Assembly: GCF_000622325.1 (NCBI RefSeq) | Contig: NZ_JASE01000005.1 | Span: 1,488,001-1,552,000, forward strand | Origin: Sulfitobacter geojensis | Lineage (GTDB): Bacteria > Pseudomonadota > Alphaproteobacteria > Rhodobacterales > Rhodobacteraceae | Reading direction: 5' to 3' | Length of the DNA stretch: 64,000 bases | Part shown: positions 43,583-53,615 of the stretch, piece after piece | How the letters are laid out: each line of letters opens with the position of its first letter | Numbering within the stretch: the first letter of the stretch is position 1 | Notes under the pieces: model-generated | What the model was told of the DNA's origin: nothing | The model's database searches: none | What the model saw: the letters and a program-made list of their open reading frames with translations, nothing else | Position numbers and translations under genes: made by a program

Positions 43583-45040
43583 TTAAACCGCGCTGGCGAT
43601 ATCCAGCAGCCGATCAATATCAAAGAACTTTTCAACATGATCGGCGAGGGCGTCCAGCGTTTCCTCGACGCCCTCGTCAAAGTCGAGCGTGGAATGCACC
43701 CCCAACTCTGACAAAAACGCACGGCGAAAACTGTCGGCGTTGAACAGCCCGTGCATGTAACAACCTTGCACCTTTCCGTTCGGGCTTGCCGCTCCTTCAT
43801 CCTTGCCGTCAAACTGCAGCCACGCGCGATCGGTATCCGCGCCGGTGGTTTCACCGATGTGGATCTCATAGCCGGACAGATTTGTTCCGCTGGTGGGATG
43901 GTGCCCTTGCTTGAGGGACAGGTGTTTGATTGGGGCCATCTCTGTCGCGACATTCAGATGTCCCAATCCGGACACTGTGGCCGGTGCCCCTTCGATCCCA
44001 AGGGGATCTGCGATGCTTTTCCCCAACATTTGATAGCCACCACACAACCCCAAGACACGCCCGCCCCTGCGAATATGTGCCGCAATATCAATGTCCCAGC
44101 CTTCGGTCCGCAGGGCGGCAAGATCAGCAATGGTCGCTTTGCTCCCGACCAAAAGCACCAAATCGGCATCTGCGGGCAGGGGCGATCCCGGCATGATGAT
44201 GCGCAAATCGACACCCGGCTCAGCGGCAAGCGGATCAAGATCGTCAAAGTTCGAGATGCGCGGCAATCTGGGCACGGCAATCACGCACCCTGTGCCGCTT
44301 GAACGGGAGCGTGAAGGCAGGTCCATCACATCCTCTGCGGGCAACTTGTGCGCCGCATCGAACCATGGGATCACCCCAAGGCTGGGCCAGCCGGTGCGCC
44401 GCGCGATATCATCGCGGCCTGCGTCAAACAGGCTGCGGTCACCGCGAAATTTGTTAACTGCAAAGCCGCGCACCATGGCGTTGTCGGCGGCATTCATCAC
44501 GGCTTGCGTGCCGACGATCTGGGCAATCACACCGCCCCGATCAATATCACCCATCAGGACTACCGGCACATTGGCCGCCGTCGCGAACCCCATGTTGGCG
44601 ATATCCCCTTCGCGCAGATTGGTTTCGGCGGGGCTGCCTGCGCCCTCGACAACGATCAGGTCGCATTGCGCCGCCAAGCGCTGAAACGACTCTAGCACGG
44701 CAGGCATCAACGCGGCTTTGTTCTTTCCAAAGGCTGCCGCGTCCTGATGGCCGGCAATCTGCCCCTGCACAATCACCTGCGCCCCTGTGGTGGACTGCGG
44801 CTTTAACAGGATCGGGTTCATATCGGTATGGGGTTCAACGCCGGATGCGCGAGCTTGCAAAGCTTGGGCGCGACCGATTTCGCCGCCATCCGATGTCACC
44901 GCAGCATTGTTCGACATGTTCTGTGGCTTGAAGGGGCGCACGTCCATCCCGCGCCGCGAACAGGCGCGCAGAATTCCTGCGACGATCATCGACTTGCCGA
45001 CATTACTGCCGGTGCCTTGAATCATGATAGCTTTGGTCAT
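43583..45040 (-). CDS. cobQ: Cobyric acid synthase
   Basis: The 485-residue glutamine amidotransferase amidates adenosylcobyrinic acid a,c-diamide in vitamin B12 synthesis. [19 protein letters not shown] (P-loop), NPILLKPQ and the C-terminal amidotransferase domain with [12 protein letters not shown] (nucleophile cysteine) are seen. The frame opens 36 codons before the ATG at 45040, but the family start is at MTKAIMIQG. No other cob gene or cobalamin riboswitch is seen nearby, so it stands apart from the main B12 cluster. Confidence 0.93.
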   Translation of the reverse strand: MTKAIMIQGTGSNVGKSMIVAGILRACSRRGMDVRPFKPQNMSNNAAVTSDGGEIGRAQALQARASGVEPHTDMNPILLKPQSTTGAQVIVQGQIAGHQDAAAFGKNKAALMPAVLESFQRLAAQCDLIVVEGAGSPAETNLREGDIANMGFATAANVPVVLMGDIDRGGVIAQIVGTQAVMNAADNAMVRGFAVNKFRGDRSLFDAGRDDIARRTGWPSLGVIPWFDAAHKLPAEDVMDLPSRSRSSGTGCVIAVPRLPRISNFDDLDPLAAEPGVDLRIIMPGSPLPADADLVLLVGSKATIADLAALRTEGWDIDIAAHIRRGGRVLGLCGGYQMLGKSIADPLGIEGAPATVSGLGHLNVATEMAPIKHLSLKQGHHPTSGTNLSGYEIHIGETTGADTDRAWLQFDGKDEGAASPNGKVQGCYMHGLFNADSFRRAFLSELGVHSTLDFDEGVEETLDALADHVEKFFDIDRLLDIASAV

Positions 45041-45146
45041 GGGGCGCACCTGTCTGGTTTCAGTGCAAACTGGCGTAGTTTTCTGCGGTGTGAAAGGGGG
45101 CAGTTGCGGTCCGTTTTGCGCAAGAACTGCGCTGCCATCTGCCCAC

Positions 45147-45172
45147 AAAAAAACGCAGCCCGAAGGCTGCGT
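45147..45172 (-). terminator. Rho-independent terminator of the DUF6280 gene
   Basis: Read on the minus strand, ACGCAGCC and GGCTGCGT form an 8-bp stem around TTCG, followed by seven Ts (45147-45153 on the plus strand are As). It lies 28 bases after the DUF6280 stop and upstream of cobQ. Confidence 0.88.
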
Positions 45173-45199
45173 CCATCGTCCCGAAAACGGGATATATGA

Positions 45200-45520
45200 T
45201 CAGGCGGCTTCGGCCTGTTGTGCGGCGTGGCGACGCTCGGATTCTTCGCGGGACAAAGCGACAGAGGTGCGCACACCCTTGCCAACAAAGTCCATCAATC
45301 CGGTTACAACGCGCTCGTTCGGGTCAATGCCCGCACAGCTCAGCACTTCGCGGCCATCGCGCGAACGCGCCCAGCGGGCGATCTGTTCCGGGCCATTGCC
45401 GTATTTCTTGTCATCTGCAATTGCATCGTCCAACGCAGCAAGTACTACCGCTGCAAAGAGTTTGCGGGCGCGGTTGCCTTGCTCGTTATTGAAAGCGGTG
45501 CCGTCAACGAAATCTCTCAA
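45200..45520 (-). CDS. DUF6280 family protein
   Basis: The 106-residue protein is helical, with [21 protein letters not shown] at the start and [30 protein letters not shown] in the middle, a pattern shared by a small family found in Roseobacters. No function is known. It is followed by its own terminator and is divergent from efp. The start at 45520 leaves 220 bases to the efp gene, which hold no gene that I can see. Confidence 0.75.
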   Translation of the reverse strand: MRDFVDGTAFNNEQGNRARKLFAAVVLAALDDAIADDKKYGNGPEQIARWARSRDGREVLSCAGIDPNERVVTGLMDFVGKGVRTSVALSREESERRHAAQQAEAA

Positions 45521-45740
45521 CTCGTCGTCCTTTCGATTATTCTTGCTCTTGTCATTCAGGCTTGTCGGTTCTTATGGATCATCTTCAACGATTCGGATAC
45601 ATCTTATTCACATAGCAGCCATGCCACAGGCGCATAACGTCGGGTTTTCGACCGCGATATATCGTGCGCTTGCAGGGTGCCACTACGCGAGATATAGGGT
45701 GCGTTATACATTCATCAACCTTTTGCCTTGGTTTTGCCTC

Positions 45741-46304
45741 ATGCCTAAAATTAACGGAAACGAGATTCGCCCCGGAAACGTTCTGGAGCATAACGGCGGC
45801 CTTTGGGCTGCGGTTAAAGTCGACCACGTCAAGCCCGGAAAGGGCGGCGCTTTTGCCCAGGTCGAGATGCGCAACTTGCGTAACGGGTCAAAATTGAACG
45901 AACGCTTTCGCTCTGCCGACAAGGTTGAAAAAGTGCGTCTGGAACAAAAAGATCAACAATTTCTCTATGAAGACAGTGGGATGCTGGTTTTGATGGACAC
46001 GGACACCTACGATCAGGTCCAGTTGCCATCCGAGCTTTTGGGCGAACGCCGCCCCTTCTTGCAAGATGGGATGATGGTCGTCGTGGAGTACCACGAAGAC
46101 GAGGCGCTGAACGCGTCCTTGCCGCAGAAAGTGATCTGCAAGATTGCTGAAACGGAGCCGGTTGTTAAAGGTCAGACGGCCGCAAATTCTTTCAAACCGG
46201 CCGTTTTGGACAACGGTGTTAAGGTTTCAGTGCCGCCATTCGTTGGTCAGGACGAAGATATCGTGGTGAATACCGAGACAATGGAATACGTCGAACGGGC
46301 GTGA
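45741..46304 (+). CDS. efp: Elongation factor P
   Basis: The 187-residue three-domain protein relieves ribosome stalling at polyproline. Lys34 in KPGKGGAF is in the place that EpmA would lysylate in enterobacteria. Open frames reach far upstream, but the family start [20 protein letters not shown] is at 45741. A strong terminator follows the stop, shared with the convergent ygfZ gene. Confidence 0.96.
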   Translation: MPKINGNEIRPGNVLEHNGGLWAAVKVDHVKPGKGGAFAQVEMRNLRNGSKLNERFRSADKVEKVRLEQKDQQFLYEDSGMLVLMDTDTYDQVQLPSELLGERRPFLQDGMMVVVEYHEDEALNASLPQKVICKIAETEPVVKGQTAANSFKPAVLDNGVKVSVPPFVGQDEDIVVNTETMEYVERA

Positions 46305-46359
46305 AACGGGCCGTGTGGCACCGATTTCTTTACGCGACGTAATATTCTGTTAAGTTTTG

Positions 46360-46395
46360 AAAAGCCCCGCCTGCGCCTCCCGCAGCGGGGCTTTT
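46360..46395. terminator. Bidirectional terminator between efp and ygfZ
   Basis: AAAGCCCCGC (46361-46370) pairs with GCGGGGCTTT (46385-46394), and a second inner stem CTGCG/CGCAG adds length. A runs and T runs flank both sides, so it can stop transcription from either gene. Confidence 0.85.
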
Positions 46396-46404
46396 GTTTG
46401 GATT

Positions 46405-47157
46405 TTACTTATTTTCGGATGGATTCTCCCAAGTGACCTGTGCTGATCCGGCCTCCATCGGGGCGGTGGCGCGGTCAAATCGCAGATATGCGATGCCTTT
46501 CCCGTCTGATTGAGTGAACAGGGTGCCCGCCGTCTTGCCGTTCGCCGTCAGCTCCGTGCCCTGCGGCGCCTGTCCGTCGACGGTCACCTGCGCCAACCCT
46601 TTTCGCAATTCGGTCTTGTGTTTCATCCGCGCCGTCACCTCTTGGCCGACGTAACACCCTTTGCGGAAATCAACCCCATTTAGCCGTTCGAAACCGGCTT
46701 CCAGAATAAAGGTATCCGGTGTCAGCTCGATCATGGTTTCGGGCAGGATATGCGTCACGCGCAGGGCATCCCAGTCGACAGTATCTTCTTGCTGGGGCGG
46801 GCTGCGATACGCCCGCCAGCCGAGTTCCGGCACACGCGGGTCGGCAAACCCGTCATCAGGTACCGCACCCAAACCCCGATGCAGATGCAGGCCGGCGGTT
46901 TCAATGGTGACGGCTGCACGCAACTTATACATTGTCAGCCGTTGGGTCAGCATATCACCCAGACTTTCGGCCACGTCCAAAAGCACCGCGTCGCCGTCCG
47001 GCACCATAAAGAAATCTGCCAGATACTTTCCCTGCGGCGTGAGCAATGCGGCATAGACCATACCGTTCTTCAGTTTGGTCACATCATTGGTCACAAGCCC
47101 TTGCAGGAAATCATGTGTATCGGTCCCACTCAGGCGCAGGATGCGGCGGTTGGTCAT
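46405..47157 (-). CDS. ygfZ: YgfZ/CAF17-type folate-binding protein
   Basis: The 250-residue protein has the YgfZ signature KGCYVGQEVTARMKHK near the C-terminus and GTDTHDFLQGLVTNDV near the N-terminus. It resembles GcvT and supports repair or assembly of some iron-sulfur enzymes using tetrahydrofolate. Full length for the bacterial family is about 250-330 residues. It converges with efp. Confidence 0.9.
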   Translation of the reverse strand: MTNRRILRLSGTDTHDFLQGLVTNDVTKLKNGMVYAALLTPQGKYLADFFMVPDGDAVLLDVAESLGDMLTQRLTMYKLRAAVTIETAGLHLHRGLGAVPDDGFADPRVPELGWRAYRSPPQQEDTVDWDALRVTHILPETMIELTPDTFILEAGFERLNGVDFRKGCYVGQEVTARMKHKTELRKGLAQVTVDGQAPQGTELTANGKTAGTLFTQSDGKGIAYLRFDRATAPMEAGSAQVTWENPSENK

Positions 47158-47222
47158 GGGTTCTGTCCTTTCTAGGTGCAGATGCGATATAGTGTTCCCA
47201 CGTCACATCAAAAGGGGCAAGC

Positions 47223-47900
47223 ATGCGCGCACCGATCTCGGTCATCATTCCAACTTTGAATTCAGAACATGGCCTGCCCAGATGTCTGGGCGGGTTGATG
47301 GAGGGTGTCGAAGCGGGGCTGATCCGCGAGTTGATCGTCAGCGATGGCGGCTCGGATGATGCAACCGGCGCGATTGCGCAGGCGTGGGGAGCCGAGGTAT
47401 TCCACGGCGAAGCCTCGCGCGGGGGGCAATTGAAACGCGGCTGCGCACAGGCCGCAGGCGATTGGTTACTGGTGCTGCACAGCGATACCGTTTTGCAAAA
47501 AGGATGGGCTGCTCAGGTGCAGGCACATTTGGCCCATCCTGATCGGGCTGCCTATTTTCGCCTGTCATTCGACCGCAAGGGCCTTGCCGCGCGCACCGTC
47601 GCGGGCTGGGCGAACCTGCGCAGCCGCTTTGGACTGCCTTACGGCGATCAGGCTTTGTTGATCGCCACGCCTCTTTATACGCAAGTAGGTGGCTATCCTG
47701 ACCAGCCTTTGATGGAGGACGTGAGCATCGCGCGCTCCCTCAAAGGCAAGTTGGTTGAACTGGACGCTGTGGCGCAGACCAGCGCCGAAAAATATGTCCG
47801 GCAAGGGTGGATCAGACGGGGCCTGCGCAACCTTTCAACCCTGATCCGTTATTTCGCCGGTGCCGATGTCACAGCACTTGCAGCACGCTATCGGCGTTAA
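47223..47900 (+). CDS. TIGR04283-type family 2 glycosyltransferase
   Basis: The 225-residue protein starts MRAPISVIIPTLNSEHGLP, has the GT-A nucleotide-sugar region IVSDGGSDDAT and a DXD-like HSDTVL, then RGGQLKRGCAQAAGDWLLVLH. The family was named for glycosyltransferases next to arsenosugar genes; no arsenic gene is near here. It is short and soluble. Its stop overlaps the convergent ABC exporter stop. Confidence 0.85.
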   Translation: MRAPISVIIPTLNSEHGLPRCLGGLMEGVEAGLIRELIVSDGGSDDATGAIAQAWGAEVFHGEASRGGQLKRGCAQAAGDWLLVLHSDTVLQKGWAAQVQAHLAHPDRAAYFRLSFDRKGLAARTVAGWANLRSRFGLPYGDQALLIATPLYTQVGGYPDQPLMEDVSIARSLKGKLVELDAVAQTSAEKYVRQGWIRRGLRNLSTLIRYFAGADVTALAARYRR

Positions 47901-49741
47901 CCGAACAGCCGACGCCAAAAACCGGTTTTGGACGTCTGGGCGGATTTTTTGCGGGTTTTGCGGTGGTGTTTCGCACGTGGCTCCGAAACCTGCCGCCCGT
48001 TTTTGAATTGCAACCGGTAAAGGTCGGCGTACAGACCGCCACGTTCAAGCAACGCGTCATGGGTGCCAGCGTCGACGGCGCGGCCCTTATCCAGCACCAC
48101 GATGTTTTGCGCATTGCGGATCGTCGCAAGACGATGCGCGATCACAAGAGTGGTGCGGCCCTTGGAAAGGCGGTCAAGGGCGGCCTGCACCACCTGTTCG
48201 GATTGCGCATCGAGCGCGCTGGTGGCTTCGTCCAGCAACAGGATCGGCGTATCGCGCAGCAAGGCGCGGGCGATCACCACGCGCTGGCGCTGCCCGCCCG
48301 ACAGGGCAGAACCGCGCGGGCCCACCAACGTATCAAGGCCGTTTTCCAGATTGGGCAGAAAATCCGCGACATGGGCCGCTTCCAGAACCTCTTGCAGGCG
48401 GGCCTCTGTCACGCTTTTCCGGTCCAGCACGATGTTTTCGCGCAGATTGGCGTCGAACAACAAGGCCTCTTGCGTCACCACGGAAAAGAGGTTGCGCAGG
48501 TCGGTCAGTTTGAGGTCTGTTGTGGCAACCCCGCCCAACGTGGCCTGACCGCTTTGGGGATCAATTAACCGCGTTAGCACGTTGAACACAGTGGATTTCC
48601 CCGCCCCTGATGCGCCGACCAGTGCCGTTGTCTCCCCCGCTTTTGCGGTAAAGCTTAGCTGGTTGAGCACCTTGGCGTCCCCATAGGCCAGCCCGACGTT
48701 ATCAAGCACGATTTCCGGCGTGCCCTGTGGTGCGGCAACCGGTGTCGCGGGATCTTTCAAACGGACGGGCGCGTCCAGCAATTCGCGGATGCGTTCAAGA
48801 GCGGCCGCCGCGATCTGCCACAGGCCGGCGATCCCGCCCAAGCGGCGCAGCGGACTAAAGGCAAAGCCCATGGCGGTGAAAAACGTCATGAACTGACCGA
48901 TGGTTTTGTCGCCGGATATAATTTCCGATCCGCCGTAAAGGATCACTGCCATGAACCCGATGCCCGACAGGATATCGACCATGCCCGGTATCGCGGCGTT
49001 TCCAAAGGCCGCGCGAACCTCTGTGTCGACGAACCGGCCTGTCAGGCTGCGGTACTGGCGGGTTTGATAGGCTTCAAGCGCGTTAAGCTTTACCTGTACG
49101 ATGCCGTGAAACACCTCGTCCAACCGTGTCGCCAGATCAGCGCCCAAATCCCGTGCCTCGCGTGCACGTTTGCGCACAAACCGTTGCGCCATGGCGGCAG
49201 GCAGCACCATCACGGGAATGCCGATACACGCCATCAAGGCCCAAACGGGATCAATCGACACGGCGACCCCCAAAAGCACAAGTAAGCCGATGAAATCACG
49301 CCCCGCACCGGTGATCACCGCGCGCCAGACGTCGCCCACGGCATTTACATCCGATTGCACCCGCTGGATCAGAAACCCCGGTGGATGGCTTTGGTGAAAG
49401 GCGCCGTCCTGCTGCATCATCCGTTCCAGCAGATCAATGCGCAGATCAGCCGCCGTGCCCTGTGCAACCTTGGTCAACAGCACTTTCTGGCTGACACCAG
49501 CAATCGCGCGCATCACAAAGATGCCGATCAGGGTAAGCCCGACCCAGATCAAGGCATCCTCCTGTCCAGCGACAAAGACCTTATCAAACATCGGCTCCAT
49601 CAGGCGCGCCAAAGCGCCCAGGCTGGCCCCCTCGATCACCATGAACAACAGGGCCAGCAGCATCAGTCCCAGATGTTTTTTCAAATAATCCTGCCAAAGC
49701 CATCCCAGCAGCTCTTTGGACGTATAGGTCTGGTCATTCAT
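47897..49741 (-). CDS. ABC exporter (MsbA-like half-transporter)
   Basis: The 614-residue protein joins a six-helix permease domain (about residues 20-310) to an ATPase: Walker A GASGAGKST, signature LSGGQRQRVVIARALL, Walker B ILLLDEATSALD. It ends in a basic tail (KHHRKTRKKSAQ). A homodimer exporting lipids, peptides or drugs is likely; no neighbour gives the substrate. The frame opens 21 codons earlier, but MNDQTYTSKELLGWLW at 49741 is the natural start. Confidence 0.9.
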   Translation of the reverse strand: MNDQTYTSKELLGWLWQDYLKKHLGLMLLALLFMVIEGASLGALARLMEPMFDKVFVAGQEDALIWVGLTLIGIFVMRAIAGVSQKVLLTKVAQGTAADLRIDLLERMMQQDGAFHQSHPPGFLIQRVQSDVNAVGDVWRAVITGAGRDFIGLLVLLGVAVSIDPVWALMACIGIPVMVLPAAMAQRFVRKRAREARDLGADLATRLDEVFHGIVQVKLNALEAYQTRQYRSLTGRFVDTEVRAAFGNAAIPGMVDILSGIGFMAVILYGGSEIISGDKTIGQFMTFFTAMGFAFSPLRRLGGIAGLWQIAAAALERIRELLDAPVRLKDPATPVAAPQGTPEIVLDNVGLAYGDAKVLNQLSFTAKAGETTALVGASGAGKSTVFNVLTRLIDPQSGQATLGGVATTDLKLTDLRNLFSVVTQEALLFDANLRENIVLDRKSVTEARLQEVLEAAHVADFLPNLENGLDTLVGPRGSALSGGQRQRVVIARALLRDTPILLLDEATSALDAQSEQVVQAALDRLSKGRTTLVIAHRLATIRNAQNIVVLDKGRAVDAGTHDALLERGGLYADLYRLQFKNGRQVSEPRAKHHRKTRKKSAQTSKTGFWRRLFG

Positions 49742-49894
49742 CGGGAGGTGCCATTCTGCTTGGAAACTGGCGTAACATCTAAGCGTACCGTCCAAGTTGG
49801 GCAAGGCAGGGGGGCTGGACGCGTTCTGCGGTTGACGCGGCTTTCAGGGAGCATAGTCTCGCCGCGAACACTGCTTTGATAAAGGCCCCCCTAA

Positions 49895-51103
49895 ATGTCT
49901 ACCCCACCGAACCTCGCGCATGGTCGCTCCTATCTTGCCATTCCCGGACCCTCCGTGATGCCCGATGCCGTTTTGCAGGCCATGCATCGCGCGGCACCGA
50001 ACATTTATGCCGGCGAGCTGGTGAACATGATGCCTGATCTGGTGGCTGATCTGAAACGGGTGGCCCGCACAAAGCATCATGTGGCCATGTATACGGGCAA
50101 CGGTCACGCGGCGTGGGAGGCGTCCCTTGCCAATATCATCCAACCCGGTGACAAGGTGCTGGTCCCCGCGACCGGGCGTTTCGGCATCGGCTGGGGGGAA
50201 ACCGCCAGATTGCTGGGGGCTGAGGTTGAAACGATAGATTTCGGCAAACAATCCCCGATGGACATGGCCCGCATCGAAGAGGTACTGCGCGCGGATAAAT
50301 CGCATGAGATCAAAGCGGTGTTGGCCGTGCATGTGGATACGTCGACCTCGATCCGCAATGACATCGCCGCCTTGCGCAAGACGCTCGATAGCGTTGGCCA
50401 TCCAGCACTGCTGATGGCCGATTGTATTGCTTCATTGGGCTGCGACCGCTTCGAGATGGACGCATGGGGCGTCGATATTATGGTCACCGGATGTCAAAAG
50501 GGGCTGATGGTGCCGCCCGGCATGTCATTTGTGTTTTTCAACGACAAGGCCGAAGCGGTTCGCGCCAAGATGCCCCGCGTCAGCTGGTATTGGGACTGGA
50601 CCCCTCGGGCCCATGCCGAGGAGTTCTTTCAATACCACGCAGGGACCGCCCCAACGCATCACCTTTATGGGCTGCGTACCGCGCTTGATTTGATCCACGC
50701 TGAAGGCATCGAAAATGTCTGGGCGCGTCATCGTGTTCTTGCCCGCGCTGTTTGGGCCGCCTGTGACGTCTGGAGTACAACAGGCAGCTTTGCGATGAAT
50801 GTCAACGATCCCGCCTATCGCAGCAATGCTGTCACCTCTTTGCGTCTTCAATCGCCGGACGCCACCGCCCTGCGCGACTGGGTGGAACAGCAGCTGGGCC
50901 TGACACTGGGCATTGGTCTAGGCATGGCAACACCGGGCGATCCGGCGTGGCACGGGTTTTTCCGGCTCGGCCATATGGGGCATGTCAACGGGCAGATGAT
51001 CATGGGGATGCTGGGCGGCATCGAAGCGGGCATGCGCGCGCTGAAAATCGAACATGGCACAGGTGCGTTGGATGCGGCGGCTGAAGTGATCGGCGGCGGT
51101 TAA
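49895..51103 (+). CDS. Class V aminotransferase (alanine/serine-glyoxylate aminotransferase family)
   Basis: The 402-residue PLP enzyme starts with YLAIPGPSVMPDAVLQAMHRA and has MYTGNGHAAWEA and the PLP lysine in TGCQKGLMVPPG. The late LGIGLGMATPGDPAWHGFFRLGHMG is typical of the alanine-glyoxylate or serine-glyoxylate group. It probably moves an amino group to glyoxylate or pyruvate. No glyoxylate-pathway gene is adjacent. It ends 4 bases over the small convergent membrane-protein gene. Confidence 0.87.
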   Translation: MSTPPNLAHGRSYLAIPGPSVMPDAVLQAMHRAAPNIYAGELVNMMPDLVADLKRVARTKHHVAMYTGNGHAAWEASLANIIQPGDKVLVPATGRFGIGWGETARLLGAEVETIDFGKQSPMDMARIEEVLRADKSHEIKAVLAVHVDTSTSIRNDIAALRKTLDSVGHPALLMADCIASLGCDRFEMDAWGVDIMVTGCQKGLMVPPGMSFVFFNDKAEAVRAKMPRVSWYWDWTPRAHAEEFFQYHAGTAPTHHLYGLRTALDLIHAEGIENVWARHRVLARAVWAACDVWSTTGSFAMNVNDPAYRSNAVTSLRLQSPDATALRDWVEQQLGLTLGIGLGMATPGDPAWHGFFRLGHMGHVNGQMIMGMLGGIEAGMRALKIEHGTGALDAAAEVIGGG

Positions 51104-51282
51104 CCCCGCGCCAACGCGATCCGGTTGATGACGTGATTGACCAGCCAACCGGTCGCCGCCACGGCAAGCAGCCCCCAGACCACCCAGATTACCATCAGGA
51201 TCCACGTCAGGTTGACGCCAAACATCACGATGCAGGCCTGTGTGAAATTCGGGGCGGCGGGGCGGTCATTGGTGTTGCGCAT
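51100..51282 (-). CDS. Small single-pass membrane protein
   Basis: The 60-residue protein has a polar N-terminus (MRNTNDRPAAPNFTQACIV) and one or two close hydrophobic segments (VNLTWILMVIWVVWGLLAVAATG). No family is recognised. The frame opens 35 codons further upstream without support. It lies 52 bases after the hisC-type gene on the same strand. Confidence 0.6.
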   Translation of the reverse strand: MRNTNDRPAAPNFTQACIVMFGVNLTWILMVIWVVWGLLAVAATGWLVNHVINRIALARG

Positions 51283-51334
51283 TAGGGGCGTCCGGTTTTG
51301 TTCCGCCAGAACATTACGCTGAAATTTCTTTACG

Positions 51335-52438
51335 TCAGCCTTTTTTTGCTGCGGCGATGGCGTCCGGCAAAGCGGCGGCAAGCGCATTCAGATCGTCATC
51401 GGTGCCACAACTGATGCGAATACACCGGTTTTGCGGGGCAACAAACGGCATGCGCACAAAGATGCCACGCGTCACCAGACCATCCAGAACCGCCTTGGCA
51501 AACGCTCCGTCGCGGCCGCAATCCAGCGTTACAAAGTTGGTGGCCGAGGGCAGGGGGAGCAGCCCGTTTTCCTGTGCGATCTGCGCAATACGCGTGCGCG
51601 CCTGTGCAACGCGGTCCTTCACCTCCGTCAGCCACACCTGATCCGCCAGCGCGGCCAAGGCACCGGCTTGGGCGCTGCGGTTCATGCCGAAGTGGTTGCG
51701 CACCTTATGGAAGGCCGTGATCAATTCAGGCGCTGCAATCGCATAGCCGACCCGCGCCCCAGCCATCCCGTAAGCTTTTGAAAAGGTGCGCATCCGTATC
51801 ACGCGCGGATCACCCCATGCCAAAGGCAGGGCAGTTCCTTCCGGGGCCGTTTCAACATAGGCTTCATCCAGCACCAGCAGGCTGTGCGCGGGCAGTGCGT
51901 CCATCGCTGCTGCGATGTCTTCGCCTCTATGCCATGACCCCATCGGATTGTCGGGATTGGCCAGATAGACCAGCTTGGCGTCGACTTCGCCAGCCTTTGC
52001 AAAAAGCGCTGCCGGGTCTTCGTGATCCTCGCGGTAGGGCACTTTGTGCAGCGTACCGCCATAGCCCGCCACGTGGTAATTGAACGTCGGATAAGCCCCG
52101 TCAGAGGTCACCACCGCATCGCCCTGTGCAACGAACAAACGCACAACATAGCCGAGCAGCCCGTCAATGCCTTCGCCCACGATAATGTGATCCAACGTCG
52201 TACCGTGATGCGCTGCAAGCGCTGTGCGCAAGTCGTGGCTTTCGGGATCGCCGTACATCCAATGTCCGGCTTCAGCCATGGCTTTGATCGCATGGGGCGA
52301 GGGGCCAAAAACGTTTTCATTCGCTCCCAGACGCGCCTCGAACGGTCGCCCCATGGCGCGTTCCTGCGTTTCGGGGCCGACAAAAGGCACAGTTGCGGGC
52401 AGGGATTTGGCAAGCGGGGTAAGGCGATATTCTGTCAT
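51335..52438 (-). CDS. hisC: Histidinol-phosphate aminotransferase-like PLP enzyme
   Basis: The 367-residue class I/II aminotransferase has the ARLGANENVFGPSPHAIKAM start, VGEGIDGLLGYVVRL, and the PLP lysine in MRTFSKAYGMAGARVGYAI. These match HisC-type enzymes; in this group such enzymes sometimes also serve tyrosine or phenylalanine synthesis. The ATG at 52438 (MTEYRLTPLAKSL) is preferred over an open frame of 120 extra codons. No other his gene is adjacent. Confidence 0.84.
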   Translation of the reverse strand: MTEYRLTPLAKSLPATVPFVGPETQERAMGRPFEARLGANENVFGPSPHAIKAMAEAGHWMYGDPESHDLRTALAAHHGTTLDHIIVGEGIDGLLGYVVRLFVAQGDAVVTSDGAYPTFNYHVAGYGGTLHKVPYREDHEDPAALFAKAGEVDAKLVYLANPDNPMGSWHRGEDIAAAMDALPAHSLLVLDEAYVETAPEGTALPLAWGDPRVIRMRTFSKAYGMAGARVGYAIAAPELITAFHKVRNHFGMNRSAQAGALAALADQVWLTEVKDRVAQARTRIAQIAQENGLLPLPSATNFVTLDCGRDGAFAKAVLDGLVTRGIFVRMPFVAPQNRCIRISCGTDDDLNALAAALPDAIAAAKKG

Positions 52439-52540
52439 GCGACTGGTGATAGGCGGCAACGGCCAGCGGGGCAAGGGTTGGAAATCCGCCCTGCAGTTCC
52501 TATATGAGAATGGTTCGCAAGTAATCGGAAGGCCAGACCA

Positions 52541-52705
52541 ATGGCAAAACTCACCCGCCGCGGCTTTATCGCCGCCACTGTTGCCGCTGGCGCTGTGCGC
52601 AGTGTACCGGTGGTCCTTACAAAACCGCCCGCACGTCGCATTCTCACGCTGGTCTATGACAAAAGCCTTGGGATGATGCGCGCGGTCGACCGTCTGGTCC
52701 CCTGA
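52541..52705 (+). CDS. 54-residue protein with twin-arginine signal-like start
   Basis: The frame ATG 52541 to TGA 52703-52705 encodes MAKLTRRGFIAATVAAGAVR at its start, a twin-arginine motif (TRRGF) followed by a weak hydrophobic core, and then about 34 polar and basic residues ending DRLVP. CGGAAGG lies 9 bases upstream. The protein is very short for a Tat substrate, so it could be a cut-down signal-anchored peptide. It sits between divergent hisC-like and the crotonase gene. Confidence 0.55.
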   Translation: MAKLTRRGFIAATVAAGAVRSVPVVLTKPPARRILTLVYDKSLGMMRAVDRLVP

Positions 52706-52778
52706 TCTTCCGCCACGTTCTGCTGGCGTGGCTGCAGCCGATGCGCTGTACTCCCTCCAACCCAAACCGGAGGAACCC

Positions 52779-53567
52779 ATGACCCGCGCCACCGTCACTT
52801 ACGAAAATCACATCGCCTTTGTCCGCCTGACACGTGCGGACAAGATGAACGCGGTTGATCAACAAATGATCGACGGAATTAATGCGGCAGGACAAGAGGT
52901 TGCCGCCTCTGACGCGCGCGCGGTCGTGCTGTCGGGGGAGGGGCGCGCCTTTTGCGCCGGCATCGACATCACCGGCCTGTCCTCGATGATGGGCAAAGAT
53001 CCCGCCGAGGTGATCAATCCGCGTACCCATGGTGAAGGTACCACGAACCAGTGGCAAGAAGTCTCAATGGTTTGGTCGCGGATGGAGATTCCGGTGATCG
53101 CCGCCATCCACGGCGTGTGTTTTGGCGCAGGCATGCAATTGGCGCTGGGCGCTGACATCCGCATCGCCGCACCTGATACCCGTTTTGCGGTGATGGAAAT
53201 GAAATGGGGCATCGTGCCGGACATGGGTGGCATGGTCCTGCTGCCCAGACTGGTCCGTTCCGACGTGCTGCGGCGTCTGACCTATACGGCGGAACAGGTA
53301 AGCGCGGCGCAGGCCGCAGACTGGGGCCTGATCACTGAAATCGCCGATGACCCTCTGGCCGCCGCGACTGCGTTGGCAACAACAATCGCAGGCAAAAGCC
53401 CCTCCGCCATCCGTGCGGCCAAACGGCTGATTACAATTGCAGAATGCCAAGACGCGGCAACGGTCCTCGCGGCTGAATCCAGCATTCAGGCCGAACTCAT
53501 CGGCAAACCGCATCAGATGGAGGTGATTGCCGCTGAAATGGGCAAACGGCCCGCGGTTTTCAAATAG
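52779..53567 (+). CDS. Crotonase (enoyl-CoA hydratase/isomerase family)
   Basis: The 262-residue protein has the crotonase CoA-binding segment GEGRAFCAGIDITGL and the second oxyanion-hole half IHGVCFGAGMQLALGADIRIA, then VMEMKWGIVPDMGGM. Two acidic residues of the classical hydratase site are not both obvious, so hydratase, isomerase or other activity is open. CGGAGGAA precedes the ATG at 52779; an earlier in-frame start lacks it. It converges with valS. Confidence 0.87.
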   Translation: MTRATVTYENHIAFVRLTRADKMNAVDQQMIDGINAAGQEVAASDARAVVLSGEGRAFCAGIDITGLSSMMGKDPAEVINPRTHGEGTTNQWQEVSMVWSRMEIPVIAAIHGVCFGAGMQLALGADIRIAAPDTRFAVMEMKWGIVPDMGGMVLLPRLVRSDVLRRLTYTAEQVSAAQAADWGLITEIADDPLAAATALATTIAGKSPSAIRAAKRLITIAECQDAATVLAAESSIQAELIGKPHQMEVIAAEMGKRPAVFK

Positions 53568-53580
53568 CCCGCCAAAACAA

Positions 53581-53610
53581 ATGCGGCACGCCAGTTATGA
53601 CGTGCCGCAT
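53581..53610. terminator. Hairpin between the crotonase gene and valS
   Basis: ATGCGGCACG (53581-53590) pairs exactly with CGTGCCGCAT (53601-53610) around a 10-base loop. It is 13 bases after the crotonase stop and between convergent genes. There is no T tract, so its strength is uncertain. Confidence 0.6.
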
Positions 53611-53615
53611 CCGGA

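Noticed and set aside
45024-45740. Long upstream extension of the efp frame
   Set aside because: It runs antisense through the DUF6280 gene and its terminator; the EF-P family start is at 45741.
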